64,000 nt of DNA from Xiphias gladius (lineage: Eukaryota; Chordata; Actinopteri; Istiophoriformes; Xiphiidae): contig NC_053411.1 in the NCBI RefSeq assembly GCF_016859285.1, forward strand, positions 18,170,722-18,234,721, written 5' to 3'. This document shows positions 24,056-35,264 of this stretch, piece after piece. The notes below the pieces were generated by a model. That model had not been told where the DNA came from, made no database searches, and worked only from the letters and a program-made list of their open reading frames with translations. Position numbers and translations under genes: made by a program. Position 1 is the first letter of the stretch; every line of letters begins with the position of its first letter.

Positions 24056-24097
24056 CTGCTGAAACTGCCAGTCCAGACAGAAGCTGCACAGCCAGGC
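24056..24097 (-). pseudogene. isolated Fc-receptor-like leader exon
   Basis: A 42-nt stretch bounded by a CAG acceptor and a GTGAGC donor on the minus strand, reading LAVQLLSGLAVSA. It matches the second leader exons at 28439-28395 and 22985-22941. No Ig exon follows before the next copy. It is a third relic of a tandem Fc-receptor-like array. Functional use as an alternative leader cannot be excluded. Confidence 0.6.
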
Positions 24098-24204
24098 CTG
24101 CAACGGAAGGACAACGTTACTAGATGTCAAAAAGGTCAGAGGTCTCACTAACGGTCACCGGCTGACATTAACCGCAACATCAACCAGTTCTCAAACCCTC
24201 TCTC

Positions 24205-24545
24205 TCCTGACATGTCAGGAGCACAGGAGGATGTGCAGTTGAAGCTTATTGAAATGGGATGTCATGATCCCTTCTGCCAACCAGCAGCTCCCACTGTTAG
24301 GGTTCAACCGGGGGCTGGCAAAGTCCAGATTTCCCCAGCGGCGGCGTTGGCGATGCCAAAGGGATGCTCCGTTTATTTGGCTCTACGCACATATGTGAGC
24401 AAACATTTTCTCTGAGGACAGTGAACCCAGAGCAGACTCGAGTCCAAGAGGACTGACAGCTAAGTTGCTCAAAACTTCCTCACTCACATAGTCTCCTAAA
24501 TTAAAAGACCAGCGGCCCAGGACTGCATACTCGTGGCCCCTGACA
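24205..24545 (+). mobile_element. hAT transposase C-terminal remnant
   Basis: Plus-strand translation contains QLKLIEMGCHDPF and, in another frame, LRLFGSTHICEQTFS. The second matches the 'LFGSTY.CEQ.FS' signature of the dimerisation region in hAT-family transposases and the proteins derived from them. The region is disrupted by a frame change between the two pieces and by a stop after the signature. It is a dead DNA-transposon fragment. Confidence 0.65.
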
Positions 24546-24559
24546 TGGAGGTTTTGGAC

Positions 24560-26394
24560 CCCCCTGCTATCGAGCCTTTAGAGCCTGTATAACCTGTTTT
24601 TGTTTTTTTGTATTTTCACTGTTTGGAATCAGGGATCGGGGTAAAACTATCACACGCCTGGTGCCTCCCAGCTACACGGTGAAAGCAAATATCGTCGCTG
24701 CCTGGAACGTTTTTTCAAGCGAGTAGCCTGCCACCGTGCATCTGTATGACATCTGCACCGGAGCCACGCGGAGGCGGTCGGGGTGGATGACGGGTCTACA
24801 AAGTTCAGGACTTTGACACCGGAGTCCGGGGTTCGTAGCTTTAGTCCCGTGTGTGTGTGCTTAGATTTAGCAAACGAAAGCACTTTGGATGAGGTTTGGG
24901 AAAGACTGTGGTTTCTGTTCACTTTTAATCATCAGGCTGTACTACTGTAGCAACCGCAAGAGGTTAATTACAGAACCGCAAGATCTGACATTTAGGCAGA
25001 AAACCAAACGAATTACGTTGTTATTGGTTTTACTGATACATTCAGTGTGAACATTTTTACGACTCGATATGTTGATTAACAACTTTTTGCCTCCTGGGGT
25101 TAACACAAAACATAATCCTGTCGGCATTACACAATGGCGGTGACGTTATGGAAACGGCGCATAAGTGACTCGTTCCGCCTGATCCTAATATATCGGTCCC
25201 GGCTGCGGATAAAACGTGAACAGAACGGCGCGGCCTTGCTGTCGCTGCGCTCTAAGCGAAGCGCCCCGGGATGCTTTCGCTTCACGCGACCGTTAGTGTG
25301 ATGAGTCAGAGCCTGGGTCTAAAATAGTCCCACACTTCAGACGATCCTGTGCCAGCGTCTGTGGCCGCAGCTGGTTCTCCGGGGGAATCCGCGCCGTAGT
25401 TCTAATCGATGACGTCGGCTGCGCGGTCGCGTCGCCTCAGCTCCGACCGACTGTCGTTTAATGTTTCTCGAGAACCGCTCGTCCAAAAACCTTCACAGCC
25501 GACAAGGCGCTTCCTCGGGTCCTCAACAATAAACTGTTTGAAGTCAGAGGTCGATCGGATGAGCGGCTGTCGAGAAAATCGAAGGACAGTCAGACAGAGA
25601 TTCCTCCAGTCATAGTCGGGTGACGATCCCACATTGCCACCAAGCACGCCTGCTCATTTATTTGCAACGTTACTTTGAAAGTAAAGTATCGGTGCGTAAA
25701 CGTTGCGGAAAAAATCTCCGACAGCTGGTGAGTCTAAACCCTCTCATGATAAAGATTTTGTGATATTGTCCAACCCTTAAATTAAACTTCATGCAGATTA
25801 TTTGGGGTAAAAAGTGAGACTATCAAAGTAACTTCAGCCCTAGTGTTTGAGCAGCTTTGCTGCTTCCTCTCCTTCATTTCTGAGTTTTTCCTCAAACCTC
25901 CCCACCTGATTGTGACTGACGCACATATTCATGCCAATAAATCATATATAATCAGCACTGAGGGTGATTTTGATAAATACTATTATTGCACTTATTATTA
26001 TTCCTTCGAAGTTTGATGATCTTTTCCTCTGTTCGGTAAACTAAGCCCACAATCGCACCACGGCTTACTGTTACGCTTTAGATCCTCACTGGCAACGGCC
26101 CGAGTGGCAGGTTCAAAACTGAACGTGATCGATCGATCGGTGTCATTTCCTGAGTGGAGTCTCTGCTCATCTGATCTTTTTTCTTAGGGCTAGTGTTTCA
26201 TTTCATTAAATGTACAGGTTTGCTCACTGGCCGAACGTTTTTTGATTTTCTTTGGGTTGTTTCTTCTCTCAGTTTGACCCCTATAGACTTTCATAACCTT
26301 GCCCCGGTGTTTAAAATGGGTCACTGGTTGGAGTAACAGTACAGACCCGCTGCCCGGCGACCACAGCGACTAGTCTAGTTACAGCCTGACCGTA
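24560..26394. other. intergenic stretch with a CpG-rich part, no gene recognised
   Basis: Lies beyond the stop of the intact Fc-receptor-like gene (minus strand). 25130-25620 is markedly CpG-rich and holds a TGACGTC core (near 25410), which could bind CREB/ATF-type factors. No exon with clear splice sites or a known domain was found. It could be a promoter of an unseen transcript. Confidence 0.35.
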
Positions 26395-27885
26395 TCAGGT
26401 GAGTGTGACAACTTTCATACCCGCTTGTTTCCTATAGAACAGCAGAGCTCCAGCCAGGAACAAAACCAGAACAATCAGCAACAGCAGAGCTGCTACGACT
26501 GGCAGGAGGAGGGAGGAGAGCGGAGGCGGCGGAGGAGGAGTTGGGGAAGGGTGAGGACCAGGAGAAAGTGTAGGGCGGAGGGGAGGGGTGGTAGGAGAGA
26601 CATCTGTAGGAGAGAGCAGAAAAAAACTCCTGCGGTAAAGTGATGAGTTTAACAAATGTCACCGGGTTGGTTCCTATCTTTAAACACAAGTGTGACGTAA
26701 TGACAGTCATACAATACAAACAGGAAGCGAATGTGAGTTTCCTGACCTCTGACAATCAGCCGGCTCCGTGAAGATGATCCAGTCAGATCAGTAGCGCACG
26801 AGTAGAATCCGTCATCAGACCGTTGCACTTTGCTGATGGTAAATTCCCCCTTAGATCCCGACCCAATGTAGACACCGTTCTTGGAGAAGTAGGCTGTGCC
26901 CATGGACGCGGCTCCGGTTCTACAGAGCAGTGTGACATCACTTCCTGTCACCACAGGCGCCGGGGGAATCTCCAGGATCACACCTAAACAACACGGCAAC
27001 ACCAGACGGAGTTATTCCCTCAGACGACGGCCAGGTTCAGACAGAGCAGTGGAGGTTGCTGCCGCTTCCAGGTTGACACCCAAGTAACACAGACACAAAC
27101 ACCAGACTGTGTTGCCAGATTGGGCCGTTTTACTTTTTCTTTGATTGGTAGAAATTGATCTTGGCTTGTTATAATTCGGGCTACTTCTTGTACCATTAGG
27201 TCAGATCCCACCCGCCAAAGGTTCGTCTTAAATCTAGAGGTTTTTTAAACTGTAAGGAAAGCGCAGAGGGTGAGACAGGAGGGACCGGTGGATGCAGGTG
27301 CTCTAAAAGCAACAGGAGGTCAGTTATCGTCAGTGGGCCGGCCTATCAGCATGACTGATAGCTGCTCAGGGGCAGTGCCGCACGGCCGATGGAAGCAAAT
27401 AAAGACGGCCACTTTAAATTGAGGCTCAAACTTGGAGTCAAACCTCAGTCAAATCTGAACGCAGCGACATGATAGGCCTATTTCTAGATTTGGTGTGGCT
27501 TACTCTTTCTGAGGACATCATTACCGCTGATAAATGTCCATGAATCCATTTAGAAATCACACACAAAAGGCCTTCCTCGTGTCTGCAGAACTTGCCTGAG
27601 AATCACCAGGTATTTAGGTTTTCTTCAGTGTCACAGTGATCCAGTGACTGCGGTCAGTGCATCCGTGGGCACACTGAAAACAGGAACTTCTTAAAGCTAC
27701 TTCAGCAGAAAAAAATGTTTTTAAAACGTGGCTCAAGTTGTAGCCCACAGCTTAACTCACTGAATCTATGGCAACATTATATATTTCCTCTTTCTTGAAG
27801 AAGTATAAAAGTTGTAAAAGTTTATTCAAAGAAGAAGAAAAAAATCATGTAATTAAACTGATGTTTAAGCTCTTATTCCATACAT

Positions 27886-27931
<46 letters not shown>

Positions 27932-30371
27932 CGTGTGGGGTGGACCAAAAAACCCCCAAAAGCCCTCAATGATATCAGACTGACGACGGGATTGAAGAAG
28001 TTAGTTTCTGTACCAGACACAGTGATGTTGACTTCAGGACTCTTCTGCCCGTCACCGTTTTCACACCAGTAAACTCCACTGTCCGATAACGGGGAGACGT
28101 CTAACATGATGCACGAGGATCCATCAAAACTCCCAAAATCTTTCGGACCTTGGCCACACTTCTGCGTCTTTCCCCCCGCTGTCCTCCTCACTGTCCATCC
28201 AGCGAGGCTCCGCCGTCCCTCGCAGCGCAGAGAGACGGACTCCTCTGTGAGGAACTGCAGACGGTTCGGACTGGCGTTCAGAAAGACTGTCGGAGAAAGA
28301 CAGACAGGTGGAACAGAGGAAGTGTATTTTGATTTGTCACTAGAGTGACTGTGATTTATTTCTCTGGGACAACATCTCACTTCCATCAGCTCACCTGAAG
28401 AAGGAGCTGCCGGTCCGGACAGCAGCAGAACAGCCAGACCTGCAACAGGGGCACACGGTTCATCTAAGACGCAGAGGTCAGCGGGCTAACTGCCCATCAG
28501 TCAGCACGGTCAATAGGCTCCAGCTCCTCCTGGAGGAGCCCGGGGCGTTCACAGGCCTGATGGGATACAGAGCCACTCCGGTGTATTAAGGCCTTTCTCC
28601 CACGGCCTCATGGTCTTCCCCAGCGGAGAGATCCGAGAGGCATCCTGACCCACCTGAACCACTTTCGACTGCCTCCCCTCAACATAAAGCTGCAGCAGAT
28701 CTCATCTGAGCTCCCCCTCCTACTCTGAATGGTATCACCCCAACTAAATGGCCGCTGTCAGGTCTCATCACTCCTGCGTTTACGCCTCAGAGGGGGAGAA
28801 CTGCATCTACCAAACGGCCGGAAGGTCCACATCATCAACACTCTCTACGTCTGGACCTTGAGAGGGACATCGAATGCTGTGTATTTCTGCTGCTCGTGTT
28901 GCTGAAAACCAACCAGCGGTCTTCAGGAAATGGTTTTCATGGTTTCACTGGTTTTCTGATGAGATTTTTCTTTATTCCTGTAATCTACCTCTGTTTCGTT
29001 TAACCCACTCACACAGAGCTCTCTGCACTTCCTTATTATCTGTGCGGTTTCAGCCACATTTCTTCTCGGTAAAAGCAAACTCTGAGCTCTGTAGCTAACA
29101 ACACCTACAGTGGCTTCGGAAAGCGTTCAGACTTTTCACACTTTATTTTGTCATAGATTTGATTTTAAACAGAGTAAAATGCCATTTTTGCCCCTCAGTC
29201 TACGCTCGGTTAACCTATAACGATGAAGAGAAAACAATTTATTTAAAAAAAAACAAAAAACAAAAAGAGAAATCTCTCATTTACAAAAAGTGTTCAGAGC
29301 CGTCACCGTGGTCAGGTGCTTCCTGCTTGATTTAACAGTCCTTGAGATGTGACCAGAACTCGACTGGAGTCCGCCCGTGGCAAACTGAACCGATTGGACA
29401 GAGTTTTGAAAAGGCAAAATGTCCCACCATTCACACTGCCAATCTTCCAAACTGAGTAACCGGGCAAGAAGGGGGCCTCGGTCCCGGAGGTGACCGAGAA
29501 CCCGACGGTCTCTCTAAAAGAACCTCAGACGTCCAGAGATGGGAGAACCTGCCGGGGAGGGCGACCATCTCAGCAGCGCTCCGTCAATCAGGTGTTTGGG
29601 GTAGAGCGGCTGGACGGAGGCCAGATGACAGCCCGCTGGGAGTTTGCCAAACTCAAAGCAAACTTAAAGGACTGCGCCTGCAATTAATGGACACCTGATA
29701 GCCAATCGGTATTGAGAATTCTCAAAGGCCAAGGTAAAGCATAAAGGGGTTTATTATTTACACTTTGTTTTTTCCGCTCGGTCCTCGTCGAGTCCCACTC
29801 GGCCCCCTGCTTAAAAGCTCACATTCGATCAGTTTTCAAGAGACAAGTGTCAGGCAAATATAACAAAACATGCCACTCGGCGAAGGAAGTGTCGAGTGAC
29901 AGGTAAAAGCTCAGTGGCCTCTGTGTGCGTTCACCCAAAAGCTGAGGTTTCCTGTGCGAGGGGACCTCTTAGTGGCACAGCGCTCTGTTCCCTTCTGTCA
30001 ACGGCTCACATGTCCGAATGGAAACCTACAGCTAAAACCTGAACGCGCGACACAAACTGACGATCTGATATTTCTGGTACATTTAAGCACCTTCATTTTC
30101 ATGTAACTGAATATTGAGTACGACAAAGACATTTTTTTTCAGATCACAAAATGATTACATTCGTTTTTTCTGAGCACCGGCATGTGTAAAAAATCAAAAA
30201 GGTGGATGAAAGGAATATTATAAAACACCGGATGCTGGTTCGACTTATACATGTAGGAGCCGACACACTGAGTGTGTGTTGGAGCTGCGATGGACGAATG
30301 AACGGACGGAAGGATTGTAGAAGCTCTGGGTTTAACTCACCACGGAGCAGAGAGACAGACGGAGCCTTCAT
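26395..30371 (-). CDS. Fc-receptor-like protein, two Ig domains and TM
   Basis: Type I membrane Ig-superfamily receptor of the fish Fc-receptor-like group. Minus-strand exons: 30371-30341 (MKAPSVSLLR, 31 nt), 28439-28395 (LAVLLLSGPAAPSS), 28286-28014 (Ig 1, cysteines in VSLRC and VYWCE plus an extra pair in QKCG and SSCI), 26983-26747 (Ig 2, cysteines in VTLLC and FYSCA), 26603-26395 (Thr/Pro-rich stalk, then helix SLLLPVVAALLLLIVLVLFL). They sum to 795 nt, or 264 residues plus stop. Every internal junction is phase 1. The tail is only about a dozen residues (RKQAGMKVVTLT) with no tyrosine motif, so signalling would need a partner chain. A GTATGA donor inside the last exon (exon part ending at 26421) could instead lead to unseen tail exons. 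Confidence 0.85.
27585..27790 (+). repeat. dispersed repeat pair, copy 1
   Basis: Matches about 62195-62420 in the same orientation. Shared words include TTTTCTTCAGT, ACACTG.AAACAGGAACTT and GGCTCAAGTTGTAGCCCACAG, followed by ATTCACTG-like sequence. It lies in the intron between the Ig exons of the Fc-receptor-like gene; the other copy is in an rnf175 intron. Confidence 0.65.
27889..27930 (+). repeat. (GT)21 microsatellite
   Basis: Uninterrupted GT dinucleotide run just downstream (in gene order) of the first Ig exon of the Fc-receptor-like gene, within about 85 bp of its splice donor. Confidence 0.95.
28495..28745. mobile_element. non-LTR retrotransposon fragment
   Basis: Contains the sequence style of a common fish non-LTR element: CTCCTGGAGGAGCCCGGGGCG, GGCCTGATGGGATA, GAGAGGCATCCTGACC, GAACCACTTTCGACTGCCTCC and GAGCTCCCCCTCCTACTCTGA. 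I remember this as part of the ORF2 region of a fish LINE. It sits in the leader intron of the Fc-receptor-like gene and is heavily diverged. Confidence 0.5.
29106..29690 (+). mobile_element. Tc1/mariner remnant, 5' part
   Basis: Starts with ACAGTGGCTTCGGAAAGCGT (29107-29126), like the terminal repeat of fish Tc1 elements ('CAGTGG..TCCGAAAGTATTCA'). The following TTTTGTCATAG and the block around CTTGAGATGTGACCAGAACTCGACTGGAGTC also match. The transposase fragment 29490-29660 reads VSLKEPQTS..., matching the region after the paired DNA-binding part. The end of the element, including the catalytic region and the second terminal repeat, is missing. A dead copy in the leader intron of the Fc-receptor-like gene. 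Confidence 0.8.
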
Positions 30372-31071
30372 GTTGCTTGGATGCCGACCAGGTTTCAGCC
30401 CGTCTGAGCGGCAGTGATGCGTTGAGCCTCACCACTTCCTCCTAGAACGCCTCGACCCGTAGGCGGCCGCGCGCCATATCGACCCGCGGCCCTCGACGCG
30501 TCAGTCAAGGCGGCCTGGGTCGCTGGAGTGCAGGCATCAGGTGAGATGTCACATCTTTGCTTTCTTTTCACACAAGCCGTCGATTCAGGTCGCTCCTGCA
30601 ACATTTCCTCTGATATTGATATGAAAACTTCTTCTGTTTAGCCAATGATTGGCCAACAGTGCAGGATGGTGAACACTTCTCTGAGATGGTTTCTAAAACT
30701 TTTGGAGCGTGAACAGGGTTGATATGCAGACAGCATTTTAAAGATGGAACTGAAACTTGGAACAACTCCTGATGTACGAGTACGCCGAAAACACACTGGA
30801 GACTACTGAGGCCCACTGACCTCCGCGTGCTGCCAACGGCAACCGTCGCGAAGTATCACAGATGTGATCGATCGGTCGCAGTGAGCGGTGAAAAAGCCGA
30901 GCTGGGCCCCTGTCCTCGCAAACACAGTGGAGGCCAATGGGAATTCAGGCCGTGCACACCACGGAGGTCAACCTCCTTGGCAGGGTTGGACTTCCTGTCA
31001 CTTGTAGATGTTTACATCTGCTCATATAAGAGTATTAACAGTTAATGGAACATTATTCAGAGGGCTTGTTT

Positions 31072-31119
31072 AAAAAAAAAAAAAAAAAAATTATATATAT
31101 ATAATTTTTTTTTTTTTTT
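31072..31119. repeat. A/T palindrome
   Basis: A19, then the palindrome TTATATATATATAA, then T15. It lies between the divergent Fc-receptor-like gene (minus) and V-set receptor gene (plus). Such sequence can extrude as a cruciform and is often unstable on copying. Confidence 0.8.
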
Positions 31120-31583
31120 AATTTAAGCTCACATTCTATACATGCATGTACAGATGGACCAGAAGCGCCAAATGAACATTTCAAACTGGGCTACTCTTGA
31201 ATCTGTCACATCCCGGTTCCCCAACCTGCACCAAGCGGAGTAAGTCCCATTCATTTCCCCCACAGACGGTGTCAGTGGCCCCGCGGCCTGGATCCGCGCG
31301 ACACGCTCCCGGTTCGGTCACCGGTGCAAACGAACATCAACTGCGTCCGAAAAGGTCCGGTTCTTTGGTCAAATATTCGAAGGTACAAGCCTGAGTACGT
31401 GGACACGTTGGGGCGAGGGGTTCACTACAGCTCCCGCGGTGCATTTCGCGAAGAACCATCCAATTGTCGAGCTTAGAATTCTGTGACGTAGCTGTCACAC
31501 GGAACACGGAAGCAGTTCGAGCCGGTTTGGCGCCGAAGCCCTGGTTTGAACCCGTTTAGTTCGGTTGGTGTCTTTCCGGGAGG

Positions 31584-34335
31584 ATGAAGGGAATTGGGTT
31601 TTTCCTGGCGCTTGTTCACGGTAAGCGACGACCTTCCTCCGCCCGAGGCCGTCAGTTACTCGGCACGGTTCGACAGCGCCTCACATCAAGCACGGATGTC
31701 GCCTTTTTGTGGCCGGGCCGCGTCTGTTGGAAAGACAGGAAGCTGACACCCGTGCTTAGCTTTCTAGGTTTAGCAGGAGGAACGACTCGGAGCGGGGAGA
31801 CCACCCGGAGACTCATTCCTCCGCCGACGTTAAAGAGAAGCGCACGGTCGCCGGTTTCCTCACAGGAATCGTCCGGGAGACGGGCTTCCGAGACGGCCGC
31901 CGCCCTCCAGACCTCCGGGCCCCCGGGCCCCCAGGCCCCCCAGGCCCGTGCTTTACTGGATGCTATGCTGCTTCGGTTTTTCAGCAGGGTCATAAATTAG
32001 TCACAGGACCAAATAATCAAGACAGTATGTGTTGCTATAAGCTAGTAGTCTATATCTGGCAGATTGTCGATACTGCAGAAAGGGAAGGAAGTGGCACATG
32101 TGCTCTGATTTGATATAATGTTGACATATTCATATTACTTAGTGGTAGTGATGGTCAGCTGGCCCAAATGCACGTACAGGTGTTGTCTAAAGATCAGGTT
32201 TTCAGCTGCTCGCCTCTTCTGGTGAGAGGCAAGCAGGACGTTTGTTTGATTGTGGGTGAGGTGAGCAGGAGAATCCATGGAGATGCGGCTTCTGGTCTAG
32301 TCTGCGTCCTTGATGTCCCGTTCAGGCCGAACCGCTGCGTCTTCTGGGCCAGCTCGCCACAGAGCCTCCCCAGCACTGGCTCCAGCATCCAGAACACACA
32401 CACGTGATACCAAGAGAGCTGGTTCCACATGGACTCCACCCTCGGTGCGAGTTACTCTCACAGATATTTGCCCCACGGTAAAACAATGCGAGGGGCAGGA
32501 GCATGTTTCGACACAGTGGGATCATGTAATATGTTCCAGGAAATCGAGTTTGAGGAACTAAGCGACGCCAAAACGCAGCACGGTGGCTTGACAGGATTTT
32601 TTTTTCCTCCCACGCCGAGTGAACGTCTGTGTGAATGCAGCCTTAGAACCATTTGGTCGTTCGGAGGCTTTACACTCTAGTCTTTTAAATGGGAGCAGGG
32701 TATATGCCGTATCAGGCAGGGGCTAATCTCCCGTGTTCTTCCAAACCTCTGACCTCAAATTAATTCAAGATTTTTTTTTTTTTCTTGGTGAATCCATCTG
32801 CCCATTCATCCATTTTTCTGCTGCTTATCCACGTCCGTGTTAAGTGATTAATTACTAGGAATGTACCAGGAAGTGATGACAAACGTGAAATAAATGTAAA
32901 CAAACCAACTAATTTTCACCTCGCACTTGGTAAATAACTCTAGGCCTTATGATCCCCACCGGATTTTTAATAATATCTTAGTTAAAGCTGTGTGACTGTT
33001 AAATTGCATTGTACTCGGTTCTGAAAGAGTCTTAAGTTTAACTCCGTTAACTCCACAGAAACCCTGTGGAACTCACTGTATCTGCACCACGGCAGGTCTC
33101 TGACAGCGTTTTCCTCTGCTTGTCCCCTAAGTGTTCCAACATGCCGAGGCTGTGGAGGTCTACGAGGGGACGGATTCTGTCGTGCTGCCCTGCGCCGTCC
33201 ATCTCTCCGATTTCACAAACTTGTCCGTGGTGTGGCGCCGTGAAGATCTCAGTTCCTCAATCGTCCACTATAGAGAGCAGGGAACTGATCGGTCTGACAG
33301 CCAGAACCGGCACTACAGAGATCGTACGACAGTGGTCGAACCCCAGCGGGAGAAAGGACTCGCCAGCCTCACTCTGAGTAAACCACGCCTCAACGACAGC
33401 GCCACCTACGTCTGCATCATCCGCAGGTTGGGTTCTAATCTGAACCGGACAGAAGTAGAGCTGCTGGTCAAAGGTCAGGAACGAAGCCTAACACATCATC
33501 TGTCGATACAGGTCGCAGGTCATCGTAGATACAGTTCAGAGGTCGGTACAATAGAGGGTGGAGGTTACAGCCTAGAGCTTCAGAAATGGGTCAGGGATCG
33601 AACTGAATGCGACCTGTGACCCAAATCATCAAAAGTGCATCATGGGGGATTGTCTTGCGCGATGTACACGTTAATTTGGTGTTTCTCCTTGTGTCATCCA
33701 CAGAACCGTTCCCACAAATGTCCTCCTTTCTCCTGGGTGCTTTGGTGGGTGCCGTGGGTTTTTTGGTCGGGGATTTTGTTGTATGTTTTTGGAGGTCGAA
33801 GGTGGCAGGTATGTTGCAGAAATTAAGGTTGGGTACATTATCGTGATCTTTTCAGCTCATTAAACCTCAGTCAGGGAGCAGGGAGGCAACACATTGAAGG
33901 GGTGGAAGCTTCTCTTTAACACACCAGCAGTCGTAGAGAATTACTTTTGTCCTCCTTCGTTCAGCTTTCCACTCAGGCTCCAAGGGGGGGCTGAAGAAGG
34001 GGTCGGAGTCTGTAAAGCTGTCCTACCAAAGCAAGGCCCAGCTTTCTGAGGACGCCACAGCGGACTGCAGCTTCTCTGACTCTGAACCCCCGTATCAGCA
34101 CTGTTGTGACCAACCCGAGAAACGGCGTGACATTCACCTCGAGAGCCTGCTGCAGACTGGAGACCTCAGTCCGCCCCCAGTGGCACCAACGCTTTCACCG
34201 CAGAGACGGAGACATCCTCTCACAGAAAGTGATGGAGATCCAGGTTCAAGGTCAGTACCATACACAGATCAGAGGACAGTTGAGCTCCCTGCTCCTGCTA
34301 CCATTAGTTTTACTGCTGGTACTGTTCTCTTTTAA
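31584..34335 (+). CDS. single V-set membrane receptor, butyrophilin/MOG-like
   Basis: Type I membrane protein with one V-set Ig domain. Exons: 31584-31620 (leader MKGIGFFLALVHG), 33132-33473 (V-set, cysteines in VVLPC and YVCII, with the NDSATY motif before the second), 33704-33808 (helix near SSFLLGALVGAVGFLVGDFV), 33965-34335 (tail of about 120 residues). They sum to 855 nt, or 284 residues plus stop, with all junctions in phase 1. The tail has scattered tyrosines (SYQSK, PPYQH) but no clear ITIM. A GTCAGT donor near 34250 and an acceptor at 34900 could give a shorter alternative end. It lacks the C-type domain of the gene at 3530-9432. An AATAAA lies near 34435. A role in immune recognition is inferred; the ligand is unknown. 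Confidence 0.82.
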
Positions 34336-34800
34336 GTGTTTGTTTGTTTTTGTTCTTATTTCATTCATAATATTGCAAAATTAGGACAATACAAACACAA
34401 TGCCGCCGGGGAGATATAAAATGCATCTAAACGTAATAAAAGACTTATGTAAATGAAAGTAAGTAAAAAATGATGTGTGTGTGTATATTAATAACCAACA
34501 GGATAAATAATTGAACAAAAAATCAACATTGAAAATTAGAGAAAAGTAACAGAATAAAAGTTTAGAAATAAGTTTTATTCTTTAATAAAATCAGTAAGTT
34601 TTTAAAAACTTGAGGTCCCGAAAAGAGAAAAATAATTTGCATAACATTTTTGAGATCCAGCAGCTTGTGCCCTGGACATGCACAGTCTATGAGCAGACAG
34701 CAGAGGGCGCTTCACTCAGTCTTTTCTTTTTTTCTCTGCTCCGTCTGACCATTCACTGGACATTCTGTTACGCTGAGCAGTGGTAGGAGCTGTCCCTATA

Positions 34801-34804
<4 letters not shown>

Positions 34805-34835
<31 letters not shown>
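34805..34835 (+). repeat. (CA)n microsatellite
   Basis: CA dinucleotide run downstream of the V-set receptor, upstream of its possible alternative last exon. Confidence 0.9.
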
Positions 34836-34837
<2 letters not shown>

Positions 34838-35084
34838 GGTGGGTGTGTGTCTGCAGTTGCAGGACTTCATGCTCTGACTGTCCTGTGTCTCCTCTGCAGC
34901 TACAGGATGGGTTGAAATGAGAAACGCCGAGAAAACGGGTTCAACATGAAGCAGAAGAGACCCTGACCGAGCGGCGTCGTTTCTTGAAGAGAAAACCGAA
35001 AAACGACACAACCTTTTTTTTTTTTTTATCTGCAGAAAACATTGAGATCCTTCAATATGCAGAGCTTTCACAAAATGAAACCAC

Positions 35085-35262
35085 AACAAATGGCTGCCAT
35101 TTAGGAATCAATGCTTTATTTCAGTGTTGAGTGTTTGTGAATGTTAAAGAGAGAGTCCATAGCAGTGAACAGACATGACAGATAGTAAATACAGAGAGAG
35201 AACGAGCAGGCAAGTGACACTGTGAGAAACTGATCTGTACTTTAAGAGCTGTATCCCAAAAT
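35085..35262 (+). repeat. dispersed repeat pair, copy 2
   Basis: Same-orientation match of 19470-19640 (see that entry). It lies between the V-set receptor (plus) and trim2 (minus), whose 3' ends converge here. Confidence 0.7.
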
Positions 35263-35264
35263 AC

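Noticed and set aside
24212-24415. 67-codon plus-strand open frame as a gene
   Set aside because: It is a piece of a decayed hAT transposase, with the diagnostic LFGST..CEQTFS signature in another frame.
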